From a virus: DNA of 61,321 nt. A model generated the notes under the pieces. That model made no database searches. It was given only the letters and a program-made list of their open reading frames with translations, and was not told the origin of the DNA. Below, one piece after another: positions 14,990-22,387 of the stretch. The position numbers and the translations under genes are program-made. The stretch covers positions 1 through 61,321 of the IMG/VR virus record IMGVR_UViG_3300032134_000002; one strand, 5' to 3'. The stretch's first letter is position 1, and each line of letters begins with the position of its first letter.

Positions 14990-15252
14990 AGTGATTTCTC
15001 CGCAATATAGTTTTGTAGGAGTTGGATAAGATCATCAGTCGAGTCGCATAGGCTGACATGCTCGGACTTATCTTCCCAGTAATTTAGGCTTTCAACTTTA
15101 AAATGTAATTCGACTTCATATACCTTTTTGGTGTGGTTGCTGATGTCGAATTGCAGTCGGCTTAGCTTTTCAGCGGCTCTTGCGTACTCTGCATCTACAG
15201 AGCGCTGCTGTTTGATCTTTTCGGCAAGCGCTAGGACTTCTTCTTCCGTCAT
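14986..15252 (-). CDS. Hypothetical helical protein
   Basis: An 88-residue acidic protein, mainly helical, with GAGGAGG upstream. It is coupled by overlapping stop and start codons to both neighbours, in a run of six tightly linked small genes. Function unknown. Confidence 0.6.
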   Translation of the reverse strand: MTEEEVLALAEKIKQQRSVDAEYARAAEKLSRLQFDISNHTKKVYEVELHFKVESLNYWEDKSEHVSLCDSTDDLIQLLQNYIAEKSL

Positions 15253-15425
15253 AATTCCTCCTCACCAAAGGTCTCTTCATATAGCTCCTCGAACTCTGAA
15301 CGGAACATATCTTTCACATCATCTTCTGACATATAGTTAAGAGCGCTTAGGATTACTTGATCTTTATCTAGTACGCCTTCGTCTACTAACTCAATGAGTT
15401 TATCGGTTGCTTCTCTGACTATCAT
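15249..15425 (-). CDS. 58-residue acidic protein
   Basis: A short frame with GGAG 8 nt before the ATG; its TGA overlaps the ATG of the next gene. The product is strongly acidic (starts MIVREATDKLIELVDEGVLD, ends EEEL). Translational coupling on both sides shows it belongs to this small-gene array. No known domain. Confidence 0.6.
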   Translation of the reverse strand: MIVREATDKLIELVDEGVLDKDQVILSALNYMSEDDVKDMFRSEFEELYEETFGEEEL

Positions 15426-15592
15426 AGTGATTTCTCCATTTCTTCTATATCAATAACTTCAATGTCGCCATCAGCACCTACTAGTGCCCTAAATTCTTCA
15501 ATGGCTTCTAGTTCGGCCTCTTGTTGGCTTTCGGCTTCAACGTAGACTCGTCTACCTGTCCCGCCATAAACTAATGCTGAGTATTTTTTCAT
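15422..15592 (-). CDS. 56-residue acidic protein
   Basis: It begins MKKYSALVYGGTGRRVYVEA, a beta-hairpin-like start followed by an acidic helix. Its ATG overlaps the end of the upstream gene, and its TGA overlaps the next start (ATGA), so all are coupled. Phage-encoded acidic mini-proteins sometimes mimic DNA or inhibit host factors; that is conjecture here. Confidence 0.55.
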   Translation of the reverse strand: MKKYSALVYGGTGRRVYVEAESQQEAELEAIEEFRALVGADGDIEVIDIEEMEKSL

Positions 15593-15936
15593 GACTCGCT
15601 CTCCTCTATTTTTTCCATTTCATTCCACGTTTTGAACAAAAGCGTGCGTAGGGTCGTGGACAGTTCTTTTAGTTCAACCAGTTCACATCGCCCTACGAGT
15701 GAATCGTTGGGCTTGGTCTTAGGTGGCGGGGCAAGGCTCGCTGGGGTTGGGCCGAGGCTGCTAGCAGTTTGTGGGGTTTCAACAAGGGAATCCGTGACCT
15801 CATAGTTATTTAGGAATTCAAGCAGCCCCGACTTGTCCGTGGGAACGTCCCACATATCGTATTTGCCAAACGCTTTTTTTGCGTCGGCTTGCGTACCCGC
15901 CCATTGTGTTCTGCTTTCATCAACGTAGAGTTTCAT
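15589..15936 (-). CDS. Hypothetical protein with proline-rich linker
   Basis: A 115-residue protein; GGAGG precedes ATG 15936. The N-terminal 55 residues look globular, followed by a Pro/Ser/Thr-rich linker (LGPTPASLAPPPKTKP) and a C-terminal helix. The organisation suggests a tethered helix, perhaps a protein-binding tail. Family not recognised. Coupled to both neighbours. Confidence 0.6.
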   Translation of the reverse strand: MKLYVDESRTQWAGTQADAKKAFGKYDMWDVPTDKSGLLEFLNNYEVTDSLVETPQTASSLGPTPASLAPPPKTKPNDSLVGRCELVELKELSTTLRTLLFKTWNEMEKIEESES

Positions 15937-16154
15937 GATGCTTCCTCCGCTTCTTCCTTGGTCCATTGGTACTCCGCAACGGAGATCATTCGGGGTTCTG
16001 CGTGGCAACACCGATCACACCAATGACTGCAATCTGGGTCGTCGTAGACTCTCTGCCGTCTGTGTTTGACGACAAGGTTGTAATGAACTTGATCGTTTTC
16101 TCCGCAGCTCTCGCAGACTAACGTCTCGTCCCAATCAAATGTTACAAAGCTCAT
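15933..16154 (-). CDS. Zinc-ribbon protein, paralogue of the next gene
   Basis: A 73-residue protein with CESCG and CDRCC, two Cys pairs that form a zinc ribbon. The first 30 residues are nearly the same as in the neighbouring gene at 16157 (FDWDETLVCESCGENDQVHY versus FEYDETRVCASCGTNDQVHY), which shows tandem duplication. GGAG precedes the ATG. Function unknown; likely a nucleic-acid or protein adaptor. Confidence 0.65.
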   Translation of the reverse strand: MSFVTFDWDETLVCESCGENDQVHYNLVVKHRRQRVYDDPDCSHWCDRCCHAEPRMISVAEYQWTKEEAEEAS

Positions 16155-16156
16155 AA

Positions 16157-16345
16157 TTATTTCTCCCCGTCTTCAGGCTCGAACATGCTGGTTTCCCCGC
16201 AGCTTTCACACCATACGGGGGTGTCAGGGTCATTGTTAAAACAGTCTGATCCATGATTTACATACAGGTTGTAATGAACTTGATCATTCGTCCCGCAGGA
16301 CGCACATACTCGGGTTTCGTCGTATTCAAATGTTGCAGTGATCAT
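16157..16345 (-). CDS. Zinc-ribbon protein, tandem paralogue
   Basis: A 62-residue protein with CASCG near the N-terminus and CESCG near the C-terminus, an evident four-cysteine zinc site. AAGGAG supports the ATG. It is the upstream copy of a tandem pair. Its C-terminal cysteine pair is canonical, whereas the partner has a CDRCC variant. Confidence 0.65.
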   Translation of the reverse strand: MITATFEYDETRVCASCGTNDQVHYNLYVNHGSDCFNNDPDTPVWCESCGETSMFEPEDGEK

Positions 16346-16369
16346 AATATTTACTCCTTATAGGGGCTG

Positions 16370-17410
16370 TTAGATTGCGATGTCTGTTGGTGTGTCGGCG
16401 TATCTTGAGCCGAGCATCTCGTCTTCGATCATCGTCCGTAGTTCGTGGTCGGTGAATCCGAGGTCCGTTAGGACGTTGCCCACGGCTTCAGGGAACACCT
16501 CAACCATCTCATCGATCTTCATCGTGCTGATGAACATTAGTTCGTTGTATGGGTCGTTGTATGGGTCGTTGGCGTAGTTGCCTTTATAACTCAGGTCATA
16601 CATATCGAACGCTGGCTCGTTGTCATTGACATCACGTACGGTGGGTAGGGCCTCCCAGTTCACCTTAATCAACCGGTCCAGCAGCTTTACAGCAAAGCCA
16701 ATATCTTGGGTTTCTTTGACCGTGTGCTGCGCCCAATAACCCACCGAGATGTTGGTACACTCTTGGATCATGTGGGTGTAGTTTGCAGAGTCTGTGAACA
16801 CACCGCTGTCATCGGGCTTATAATCAAACCCAGGTGTTTGGTTCAGCTCTGCGGCTAGGGCCTTAGCGAACTCATCTGATGCACACCGCCCGCCTTGGTG
16901 GGTGATGACATCTGAGTAGTAGTGGCGATCGAACGCGATACAGCGCTCAATGCCCAGTGACTCGATGTAGTTCTTGTTAAGTTCAGCGGAGGCATCTGAG
17001 CCAGTACCACCGATCTCTTCTTCCCGATGGAAGACATAGAGCCCTGGTACTTCGGCCTCGATCATGTTGAGCATGAACCAGATGCCTGTGCCGTCGTCTG
17101 CACCCAGTTGTGACTTGCCGTCAGTGAACAGATGCTCTTTGACGCCGTCGTATTGCAGCCTGTTTATAAAGTCTGCATGAGGTTTTGGGTGGACCGTGTC
17201 CGTATGACAGCTGAACATCGTCCTTGTTTTGGTGCAGTTCACAGGGATGAGTACGTTGCCGAACTCGTCTTGGTGAGCTCCTGGGACGCTGAGCAATGTG
17301 TCGGTGACGAACTGGTTCTCACTTTCAGAGCCCGCTGGGCGTTGGGTTGCTAATATTTTAAACAACTGTTTGGTATCGAGCGTGGGTTTGGTTTCCATAA
17401 AAGACAACAT
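16370..17410 (-). CDS. M20/M42-like zinc metallopeptidase
   Basis: A 346-residue protein with the dinuclear zinc-peptidase signature: CHTDTVH (His69, Asp71), LGADDGTG (Asp105/106), REEEIGGTGS (catalytic Glu and metal Glu near 130-132) and IAFDRH (Asp). This fits co-catalytic aminopeptidases or deacylases of the M20/M42/M28 clan. A small tandem repeat (NDPYNDPYN) interrupts the C-terminal part. AAAGGAG supports ATG 17410. Peptidases of this clan are uncommon in phage early operons. Possible roles are processing host peptides, hydrolysing a small signalling molecule or countering a defence metabolite; none is shown by sequence. Confidence 0.8.
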   Translation of the reverse strand: MLSFMETKPTLDTKQLFKILATQRPAGSESENQFVTDTLLSVPGAHQDEFGNVLIPVNCTKTRTMFSCHTDTVHPKPHADFINRLQYDGVKEHLFTDGKSQLGADDGTGIWFMLNMIEAEVPGLYVFHREEEIGGTGSDASAELNKNYIESLGIERCIAFDRHYYSDVITHQGGRCASDEFAKALAAELNQTPGFDYKPDDSGVFTDSANYTHMIQECTNISVGYWAQHTVKETQDIGFAVKLLDRLIKVNWEALPTVRDVNDNEPAFDMYDLSYKGNYANDPYNDPYNELMFISTMKIDEMVEVFPEAVGNVLTDLGFTDHELRTMIEDEMLGSRYADTPTDIAI

Positions 17411-17421
17411 GGTGTACTCCT

Positions 17422-19278
17422 TTAGGCCGCAGTGGCTTTTTCTAGTGTGATAGGTTGGGTGGTGTCCAGCAGGTGCCAGATTCCGGCTTCGTCCATGACG
17501 ATGTCGGCGCTGTCTGCGTGGTAGTACTCACCTTCGATTTCGATGGCTGTTTCCTCAAGCAGGTAACTACTGTGGTGGTTTGAGTAGATTATGTACTCGC
17601 TAGAGACATCCACCTCATCGATCTCGAGGTGGACTGAGTCATTGACGTGTATGAGCTCGTCAGAATGGTCACACATGACACAGTAGTCTTCGTGGTGATA
17701 TTCATCGTGTGACTCGAGGTAGCGGACCCCGTGGTACTCTAGTACTTGCACATTAAAGCGGTAATATTCCTCGTCGCTCTCGCAGTGGACGGTGTCGTCG
17801 GCGTATACCCAGTCCATGCAATCAGATGAGCTACTGACGTATGCATAGTGGAAATTGTTGTCAATGCAAGATTCACAGACGTTATCGTCTTCTACTCGGC
17901 GGGTTCCGCCTTCCCCGACATTGTCGCCGCAATGATCGCAGTGCTCAGTGAGTGCCTGTTCCAGTACCCCTGTGCTGTAATTCGGTTGGCATTCACCCTG
18001 ACCCTCTTCGGTGATACACAGGAAATCCGAGTACTCGTCCACCATGAGCCCACCAACATCTAGGTAGGGGCAGACGATTTGGCCACAGTCTGTTTCGAGT
18101 TTCTCGATGTGTTCTCCGACAAGGGCATTCTGATTTTTACCATATCCGCCAGCGTCCAGATGGGTTTCCATCTCCCACAATGCGCCATTCATTGCGTCAT
18201 TGTTGTGGTAGATCTCCACGTAGTCCTTACGGTCTTCGACCACAAGCGACCGGGCAGGGATGACACCGTTCTCTAGCTCAAGGTAGGCAACTTTTATGTT
18301 GCCGTTAGCCAGTACACTGATGGGTAGCCGTCCTGTGGAACATGAAACATCGTACCAATCTATTGGTTTCGTCATACATGAGCTGGGTCCGTTAAGGTAC
18401 ACATGCTCGAATTCTGCTGGGGTGGTGGCCAGTTTGAACGTACAGGTCTGTTCTGTGTTCATTTCTGACACTGCACCACGTACTTCGTCCGATGTAAGGT
18501 CGAAGAACTTATTTAAGAATCGACCCGGTTTGGTGGTGATTTGGCGGTCGTTATCGCGGTAGTTCGTTTCGGGTGGCTGGTAAGCCAACTGACCGGGGGA
18601 CTCGCTCGACATGTAGGGAAATAAACCGTACGGGTTGAAAAAATTCTCAAGTATGAACGCCGGTTGCTTGCGGTACTTTCCAAATGTGGATGGCGCAAAC
18701 GTTCGAGCGAACTCACGCTTGAACCACAGCTCGTTGTACTCGGGTTGGGTGGATAGTGCGTTGAGCAATGTGCGTTGTTTGTGTGTGCAGGGTTCTATGT
18801 CTGCACACAGCGCACGTTCCCAGGCTTCAAAGTTTGGTAGGAACTTATCGAACTCTTCTTGCGTTTGTATTTTGCGTGGGGCAGTGGCCAGGTCCAAATT
18901 GACTACCCCTATAAAATGGCCAGAAAGATGACGTGGGTCACGTACCGTCTCTACGCCATAGGGGAACAGCTTGGCATTCGGGTTGTACACTAAGTAATGT
19001 TGTGCATCCGACATAAAAAACACTGCGCCTTCGTCAGTGTGCTGTTTGTTTTGGTCGAGCGGGAGACACCGTACGTTGGTCGGTGTAGCCGCTTTTGCGG
19101 GTTGGTGGTAAGATAAATCAACCGTCCAATGACCGACGGTCGGATAAATAATATCGTTTTTCACCGTGCCATGTGCTGTGGGGAACATAGGGGTGTTGTC
19201 CACGCCTAAGCAGCGGTTGCGGACGACAAGGACCGGCGTATCATTTTCTATTGTGTACTGGGGTGTGATGATTGACAT
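17422..19278 (-). CDS. Large conserved-type hypothetical protein with Cys-rich domain
   Basis: A 618-residue protein, first of the unit under the operator at 19311; AAGGAG 7 nt before ATG 19278 rules out a longer start. A central region has GPSSCMTKP followed some 20 residues later by LPISVLANGNIKVAYLE and RSLV, a pattern I recall from large phage proteins of unknown function. Residues about 440-480 contain CDHCG and CESC, a zinc ribbon, and the last 130 residues are very acidic with further Cys (CVMCD) and repeated short beta-like segments with EYY or DEYHHEDY. The whole suggests a multi-zinc adaptor, possibly binding a host protein. Function unknown. Confidence 0.7.
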   Translation of the reverse strand: MSIITPQYTIENDTPVLVVRNRCLGVDNTPMFPTAHGTVKNDIIYPTVGHWTVDLSYHQPAKAATPTNVRCLPLDQNKQHTDEGAVFFMSDAQHYLVYNPNAKLFPYGVETVRDPRHLSGHFIGVVNLDLATAPRKIQTQEEFDKFLPNFEAWERALCADIEPCTHKQRTLLNALSTQPEYNELWFKREFARTFAPSTFGKYRKQPAFILENFFNPYGLFPYMSSESPGQLAYQPPETNYRDNDRQITTKPGRFLNKFFDLTSDEVRGAVSEMNTEQTCTFKLATTPAEFEHVYLNGPSSCMTKPIDWYDVSCSTGRLPISVLANGNIKVAYLELENGVIPARSLVVEDRKDYVEIYHNNDAMNGALWEMETHLDAGGYGKNQNALVGEHIEKLETDCGQIVCPYLDVGGLMVDEYSDFLCITEEGQGECQPNYSTGVLEQALTEHCDHCGDNVGEGGTRRVEDDNVCESCIDNNFHYAYVSSSSDCMDWVYADDTVHCESDEEYYRFNVQVLEYHGVRYLESHDEYHHEDYCVMCDHSDELIHVNDSVHLEIDEVDVSSEYIIYSNHHSSYLLEETAIEIEGEYYHADSADIVMDEAGIWHLLDTTQPITLEKATAA

Positions 19279-19310
19279 ATTATAACTCCTTATATTTAAC
19301 ACTGGCTTCT

Positions 19311-19325
19311 ATTAGCTCAGCTTAT
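19311..19325 (-). promoter_or_regulatory. Operator/promoter of the 19278-14771 unit
   Basis: ATTAGCTCAGCTTAT. Minus-strand promoter: -35 TTGTCC (19332-19337), exactly 17-bp spacer, -10 TAATAG (19309-19314). The stop codon of the gene ending at 19317 lies within the operator. Confidence 0.9.
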
Positions 19326-19601
19326 ATCCTCGGACAAGAGCTTGCTTATCGTGGCTTCTGAACATTTCACCAAATTGGCGATCTTTCGGTGGCTGAGGCC
19401 ATGCATGTTTAACGTGACTACTGTGCCTCGTGGAATGCGTCGCTGGTGGCATAGCGTCGAGGTGAGTCCGAGCAACTCTGCACGCTGCTTAATGGCAGGG
19501 ACGCTCCGATCTAGGTGCGTGGCGATCTTTGATGCAAGGGCTACACCGTAATGCTCAGTGAGGTACTGCTCATCGCGCGTTGTCCAATGGGCGTAGGTCA
19601 T
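19317..19601 (-). CDS. Helix-turn-helix protein
   Basis: A 94-residue protein with two DNA-binding-like segments: an N-terminal SANT-like set (HWTTRDEQYLTEHYG, RSVPAIKQRAELLGL) and a C-terminal HTH (HGLSHRKIANLVKCSEATIS). GGAG is upstream. It is the last gene of the 21416-19317 unit and overlaps the gene before it by ATGA. It may regulate early transcription or replication. Confidence 0.65.
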   Translation of the reverse strand: MTYAHWTTRDEQYLTEHYGVALASKIATHLDRSVPAIKQRAELLGLTSTLCHQRRIPRGTVVTLNMHGLSHRKIANLVKCSEATISKLLSEDIS

Positions 19602-19822
19602 TGGCGTAGCTCCAGATCTTCAAATTGGGCTTCAATCCACACATGTGCACCACATGACAGTGGTTTTTTAGGGCTGTACACCACTTTGCTGGGCCCTTGG
19701 ACCAACACTTCATGGCAATAGTGGTTTGTTTTGTACGTTTTCACCGTAATGCACGGGTTGGTCACGTCATTTTTACGGTTGTCACGTATGACATGCTGAT
19801 TGATGTGGATCTTAGCTTTCAT
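19598..19822 (-). CDS. Hypothetical small basic protein
   Basis: A 74-residue protein with GGAG before the ATG. The sequence is beta-rich, with KTYKTNHYCHEVLVQGPSKV and a Cys-Gly-Ala-His segment. No family recognised. Coupled to the HTH gene that follows. Confidence 0.55.
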   Translation of the reverse strand: MKAKIHINQHVIRDNRKNDVTNPCITVKTYKTNHYCHEVLVQGPSKVVYSPKKPLSCGAHVWIEAQFEDLELRQ

Positions 19823-19832
19823 TTCTTCTCCG

Positions 19833-19967
19833 TTACTTCAATGGCTTCTGATCGTTGTCCAATGGCCACGGGAACCAAGTCCAACAGTCAGTGCATACTT
19901 TTAGGAACTGTGACCGTATTTCACCTAGGTGTTTACCACCGCACTTCGGGCATTGCTTGGTGCTCAT
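19833..19967 (-). CDS. 44-residue zinc-ribbon peptide
   Basis: A short frame encoding CPKCGG at the N-terminus and CTDCW about 20 residues later, an intact four-Cys ribbon, followed by a Trp/Pro-rich tail. Its ATG overlaps the stop of the upstream gene, implying coupled translation. The metal site argues that it is a genuine gene. Confidence 0.6.
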   Translation of the reverse strand: MSTKQCPKCGGKHLGEIRSQFLKVCTDCWTWFPWPLDNDQKPLK

Positions 19968-20179
19968 GTGAATGCTCTGTGAGGTTCATAGTCGCTGCTC
20001 TCAATCACTGCGCACATTGAGCTGATGTACACGTCGTCGTCTTTGAGTGTTTCGTTGTAGAGCGCCTTTGCTTCTTCCAGAGTTTCAAACACAGCCCATT
20101 GGTCCTGGCTGCCCACGTTGTAGCAGACAATCCAGCTACGTCCGCAGTCGTTTTCAACAGTGTCGTCGATAATATTCAT
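19964..20179 (-). CDS. Hypothetical small protein
   Basis: A 71-residue protein. ATG 20179 has GGGAG 8 nt upstream inside the preceding gene, whose stop it overlaps. WIVCYNVGSQDQWAVFETLE, then AKALYNET, suggests a small beta-alpha fold. No family recognised. Confidence 0.6.
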   Translation of the reverse strand: MNIIDDTVENDCGRSWIVCYNVGSQDQWAVFETLEEAKALYNETLKDDDVYISSMCAVIESSDYEPHRAFT

Positions 20180-20652
20180 GTGTCCATCTCCCATTGCGCT
20201 GAAAAGTCCCATGCACCTAGTGCGTTGAGCGTTGCTGCGGTGCTATCCGTTGCCCATTCGTGTGCATAGGGCACAGCGAGCCAGGCAATGGTGCAAATGT
20301 CACTCGGATTACAGCCTTTTAGCAGTTTGTTGTGGTGCGTATTCAAGGTGGAGACCATGTCGCGCTGATATTCAGGCGCTTTGGACTCAATTTCCACACT
20401 TTGCAGGTATTCCCCGCCGTCCTTTGCGCGCAGTAGCACTGCACAGAGCACTGACCAGCGGTATTGCACGTTGGACAGTGCCTCCACCATGAGTTTTGTG
20501 GGGTTAGAAGGCGTGTTTGTGCATAAATTCACAAACCGCACCTTGGTGTTGTCCCCACCAACGAACACTAGCGCTGTTTTACGCAGTGCAACGGTCGTTA
20601 GCTTGTGCATTTTCTTGTGGGGGTTGTACTTCTTCCTGCGTACCTTGGGCAT
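20176..20652 (-). CDS. Hypothetical basic protein
   Basis: A 158-residue protein with a strongly basic N-terminus (MPKVRRKKYNPHKKMHK). The body alternates beta and helical segments without a recognised motif. AAGGAC lies 9 nt before the ATG. The N-terminus could contact nucleic acid. Confidence 0.6.
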   Translation of the reverse strand: MPKVRRKKYNPHKKMHKLTTVALRKTALVFVGGDNTKVRFVNLCTNTPSNPTKLMVEALSNVQYRWSVLCAVLLRAKDGGEYLQSVEIESKAPEYQRDMVSTLNTHHNKLLKGCNPSDICTIAWLAVPYAHEWATDSTAATLNALGAWDFSAQWEMDT

Positions 20653-20664
20653 TGTGCGTTGTCC

Positions 20665-20883
20665 TTAATAGAAATAATCAGCGAGCTCTCGCTCTAGCTC
20701 TCTTTCTTCTCGGCGTATCTCGTTCGCTGCGCGCCGGACGTTGTTCATATAGTTGCTATCGAGCGCCATTGCAGCGTTGGTCTTCTCGACACGGCCTACA
20801 GCGGCGTTTTCGTCGTAGACACCGTCCACGAGCCAGTGGGCATCGCGCGTTGCGAAGGGGTCCTTCTGTTTGGTCAGTGCCAT
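20665..20883 (-). CDS. Hypothetical charged helical protein
   Basis: A 72-residue protein ending in a highly charged helix (RRAANEIRREERELERELAD). It overlaps the upstream gene by 10 nt and has no clear Shine-Dalgarno, so coupled translation is likely. Function unknown. Confidence 0.5.
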   Translation of the reverse strand: MALTKQKDPFATRDAHWLVDGVYDENAAVGRVEKTNAAMALDSNYMNNVRRAANEIRREERELERELADYFY

Positions 20884-21116
20884 AGCTGTTCTACGATGGC
20901 TTCCTCGACGTCCACATCATTTAAAAATGACATGTCGCCGCCTTGTTCACGGCGCACTGCCGCTGCGCTAAGTACAGTAAAGTCCATGTCGCTGGGTTCA
21001 CCAGGATCGACACTGTCCACTGACATGTCGGCTGGGTAGCCCGGATTAAAATGGGTGATGTCTACGTCCACGAGCCAGTCGCCGACGACCACAGTGTGAT
21101 TACCAAGTATATTCAT
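20874..21116 (-). CDS. Hypothetical acidic protein
   Basis: An 80-residue, strongly acidic protein (many Asp; DMSVDSVDPGEPSDMDF). TAGGAG is 9 nt before the ATG. DNA mimicry would fit the composition, but no known family is seen. Second gene of the unit under the operator at 21451. Confidence 0.55.
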   Translation of the reverse strand: MNILGNHTVVVGDWLVDVDITHFNPGYPADMSVDSVDPGEPSDMDFTVLSAAAVRREQGGDMSFLNDVDVEEAIVEQLWH

Positions 21117-21152
21117 GGGGATTACTCCTATAAGTAATATTTTTAGCTGGTT

Positions 21153-21416
21153 TTATGCCGCTAAGGGCAGGCGTTTATAGGCTTTATCAAGCAATTGGGG
21201 GTGGTGGTGCGCAAAGTAGAACTCCACGTCTTTTGGAACGTCCTTATCGAGCCTCATCCACGCGTTATCGCACCGTGCAATGGCCCACATAGGCGCATTG
21301 TTCTTGCGGGCATGGATAATAAGGGCATCGATGCGGTGATCCGGCATTTTGTTGAACTTGCTCCAAGCGCGTAGTGCCGGATAGGGCCAGCGTTTGTGTT
21401 GGATGGTGGGTGACAT
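21153..21416 (-). CDS. Hypothetical protein
   Basis: An 87-residue protein and first gene of an operator-controlled unit. Rich in Trp, His and Arg (RWPYPALRAWSKFNKMPDHR). GGGAGC precedes the ATG and overlaps a half-operator-like ATAAGC in the leader, as in the polymerase operon. Family not recognised. Confidence 0.6.
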   Translation of the reverse strand: MSPTIQHKRWPYPALRAWSKFNKMPDHRIDALIIHARKNNAPMWAIARCDNAWMRLDKDVPKDVEFYFAHHHPQLLDKAYKRLPLAA

Positions 21417-21450
21417 ATTGCTCCCTGCTTATAAATGTAATGACCTTATA

Positions 21451-21465
21451 ATAAGCCGTGCTTAT
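21451..21465 (-). promoter_or_regulatory. Operator/promoter of the 21416-19317 unit
   Basis: ATAAGCCGTGCTTAT. Minus-strand promoter -35 TTGACC, 18-bp spacer, -10 TATTAT, the latter overlapping the operator. The operator edge is 34 bp from the start codon. Confidence 0.88.
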
Positions 21466-21473
21466 AATTTAGG

Positions 21474-21752
21474 TCAAGACTTATTTTCGTCTGCGAGTAA
21501 ATTAGTTAAATAGGCATCGGCCTGGGCCCGGATGTCCTTGACCTGATCCAATGCCCGCTGCTCGTTGTGCGCTGTGCCTTGTCCAAGGGCATCATCGTGC
21601 TCCTGTTGGAGGCGTTTGCGGATGGTGTTGTGTAGGGTTGTCTTTGTCATCCCTGTCATTTGTGCAGCCTCTCTGATGCTGTAGCCACCGTGATTGACTA
21701 AGGCGACTGCGGCATCCTTGACTGCGGGATGGATGAATTTACCTTGTGGCAT
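21474..21752 (-). CDS. Small HTH DNA-binding protein
   Basis: A 92-residue protein. YSIREAAQMTGMTKTTLHNT is a classical HTH of the psq/resolvase type, followed by a basic patch and a helical tail. TAGGAG precedes the ATG. It is the final gene of the ArdA-containing unit. The first codons and Shine-Dalgarno region closely repeat those of the gene at 21965 (both begin MPQG). A regulatory role is probable; target unknown. Confidence 0.65.
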   Translation of the reverse strand: MPQGKFIHPAVKDAAVALVNHGGYSIREAAQMTGMTKTTLHNTIRKRLQQEHDDALGQGTAHNEQRALDQVKDIRAQADAYLTNLLADENKS

Positions 21753-21761
21753 TGCTTACTC

Positions 21762-21968
21762 CTAACACGCGGTCAGTTCGTTGATTTCATGGCCGTGTCT
21801 ATCGGCCCACTGAGATAAGTGTGCAACCACCTCTTTCCATGTGTTGTAGGCCTCTGGTGGCCCCCAAATCTCTTCCATTTCGGCACCGTTTGCCCATGTG
21901 CCTACCATCAGTGCGGCTCCATCTGGCTCCCACTCGTTGTAGCAGTCAATGTTTTCTATTGTTTTCAT
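21762..21968 (-). CDS. Hypothetical acidic protein
   Basis: A 68-residue protein with AGGAGG 5 nt before its ATG. Contains Trp-rich segments (NEWEPDGAALMVGTWANGAE). It overlaps the upstream zinc-ribbon gene by ATGA. Not recognised. Confidence 0.6.
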   Translation of the reverse strand: MKTIENIDCYNEWEPDGAALMVGTWANGAEMEEIWGPPEAYNTWKEVVAHLSQWADRHGHEINELTAC

Positions 21969-22132
21969 ACGTCCTCCTGCCCAATTTCGGTTTGCGCGGC
22001 GATCACTTCACAATTTGTGCAGTAGATTGAGTAGCCTTCGCCGACACACGTTGCTGCTTCATATTCAGCACATCCAACACATAACTCGCCGCTAAACAAT
22101 TTGCGTGAGGTGGCGTCCATACCTTGTGGCAT
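21965..22132 (-). CDS. 55-residue zinc-ribbon protein
   Basis: A short frame starting MPQGMDATSRKLFSGELC. It carries CVGC and CTNC pairs about 20 residues apart, a complete zinc ribbon. AGGAG is 7 nt before the ATG, its start overlaps the upstream stop, and its own stop overlaps the next start. The metal site and spacing support a real gene. Confidence 0.6.
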   Translation of the reverse strand: MPQGMDATSRKLFSGELCVGCAEYEAATCVGEGYSIYCTNCEVIAAQTEIGQEDV

Positions 22133-22320
22133 TACATACTCCTGTAGTTTTGGTTGACCAAATACTGGTCTTCACCTACAAGTGTAACAAAACCACGGCG
22201 CAATGCCTTCTCTAATAACGATTCTTCGTCCAACTCGAAATTGAATGTGGGGGCAAAAGCTACCCACAATTGCTGGCGGGTGAGGGTGACGACCTCGTCT
22301 GTAAGCTCTGTTTGTGACAT
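22132..22320 (-). CDS. Hypothetical small protein
   Basis: A 62-residue protein with AAGGAG before its ATG. Helical, acidic N-terminal half; no domain recognised. A 32-bp GC-rich repeat (22339-22370) lies directly upstream in its leader. Confidence 0.55.
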   Translation of the reverse strand: MSQTELTDEVVTLTRQQLWVAFAPTFNFELDEESLLEKALRRGFVTLVGEDQYLVNQNYRSM

Positions 22321-22338
22321 AATCTACTCCTTGCCCAA

Positions 22339-22370
22339 TGGGCGTTGTGCGCTGTGCGTTGTGCGCTGGT
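22339..22370. repeat. 32-bp dispersed repeat, copy 1
   Basis: Exactly repeated at 22912-22943. It is built of near-tandem GCGTTGTGCGC-type units. Both copies lie in the leader region of a leftward gene, upstream of the Shine-Dalgarno. Shorter pieces (ATGGGCGTTG) recur at about 12990, 14729 and 24365. Confidence 0.8.
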
Positions 22371-22387
22371 GTGGGTAAGGCTAGGAA

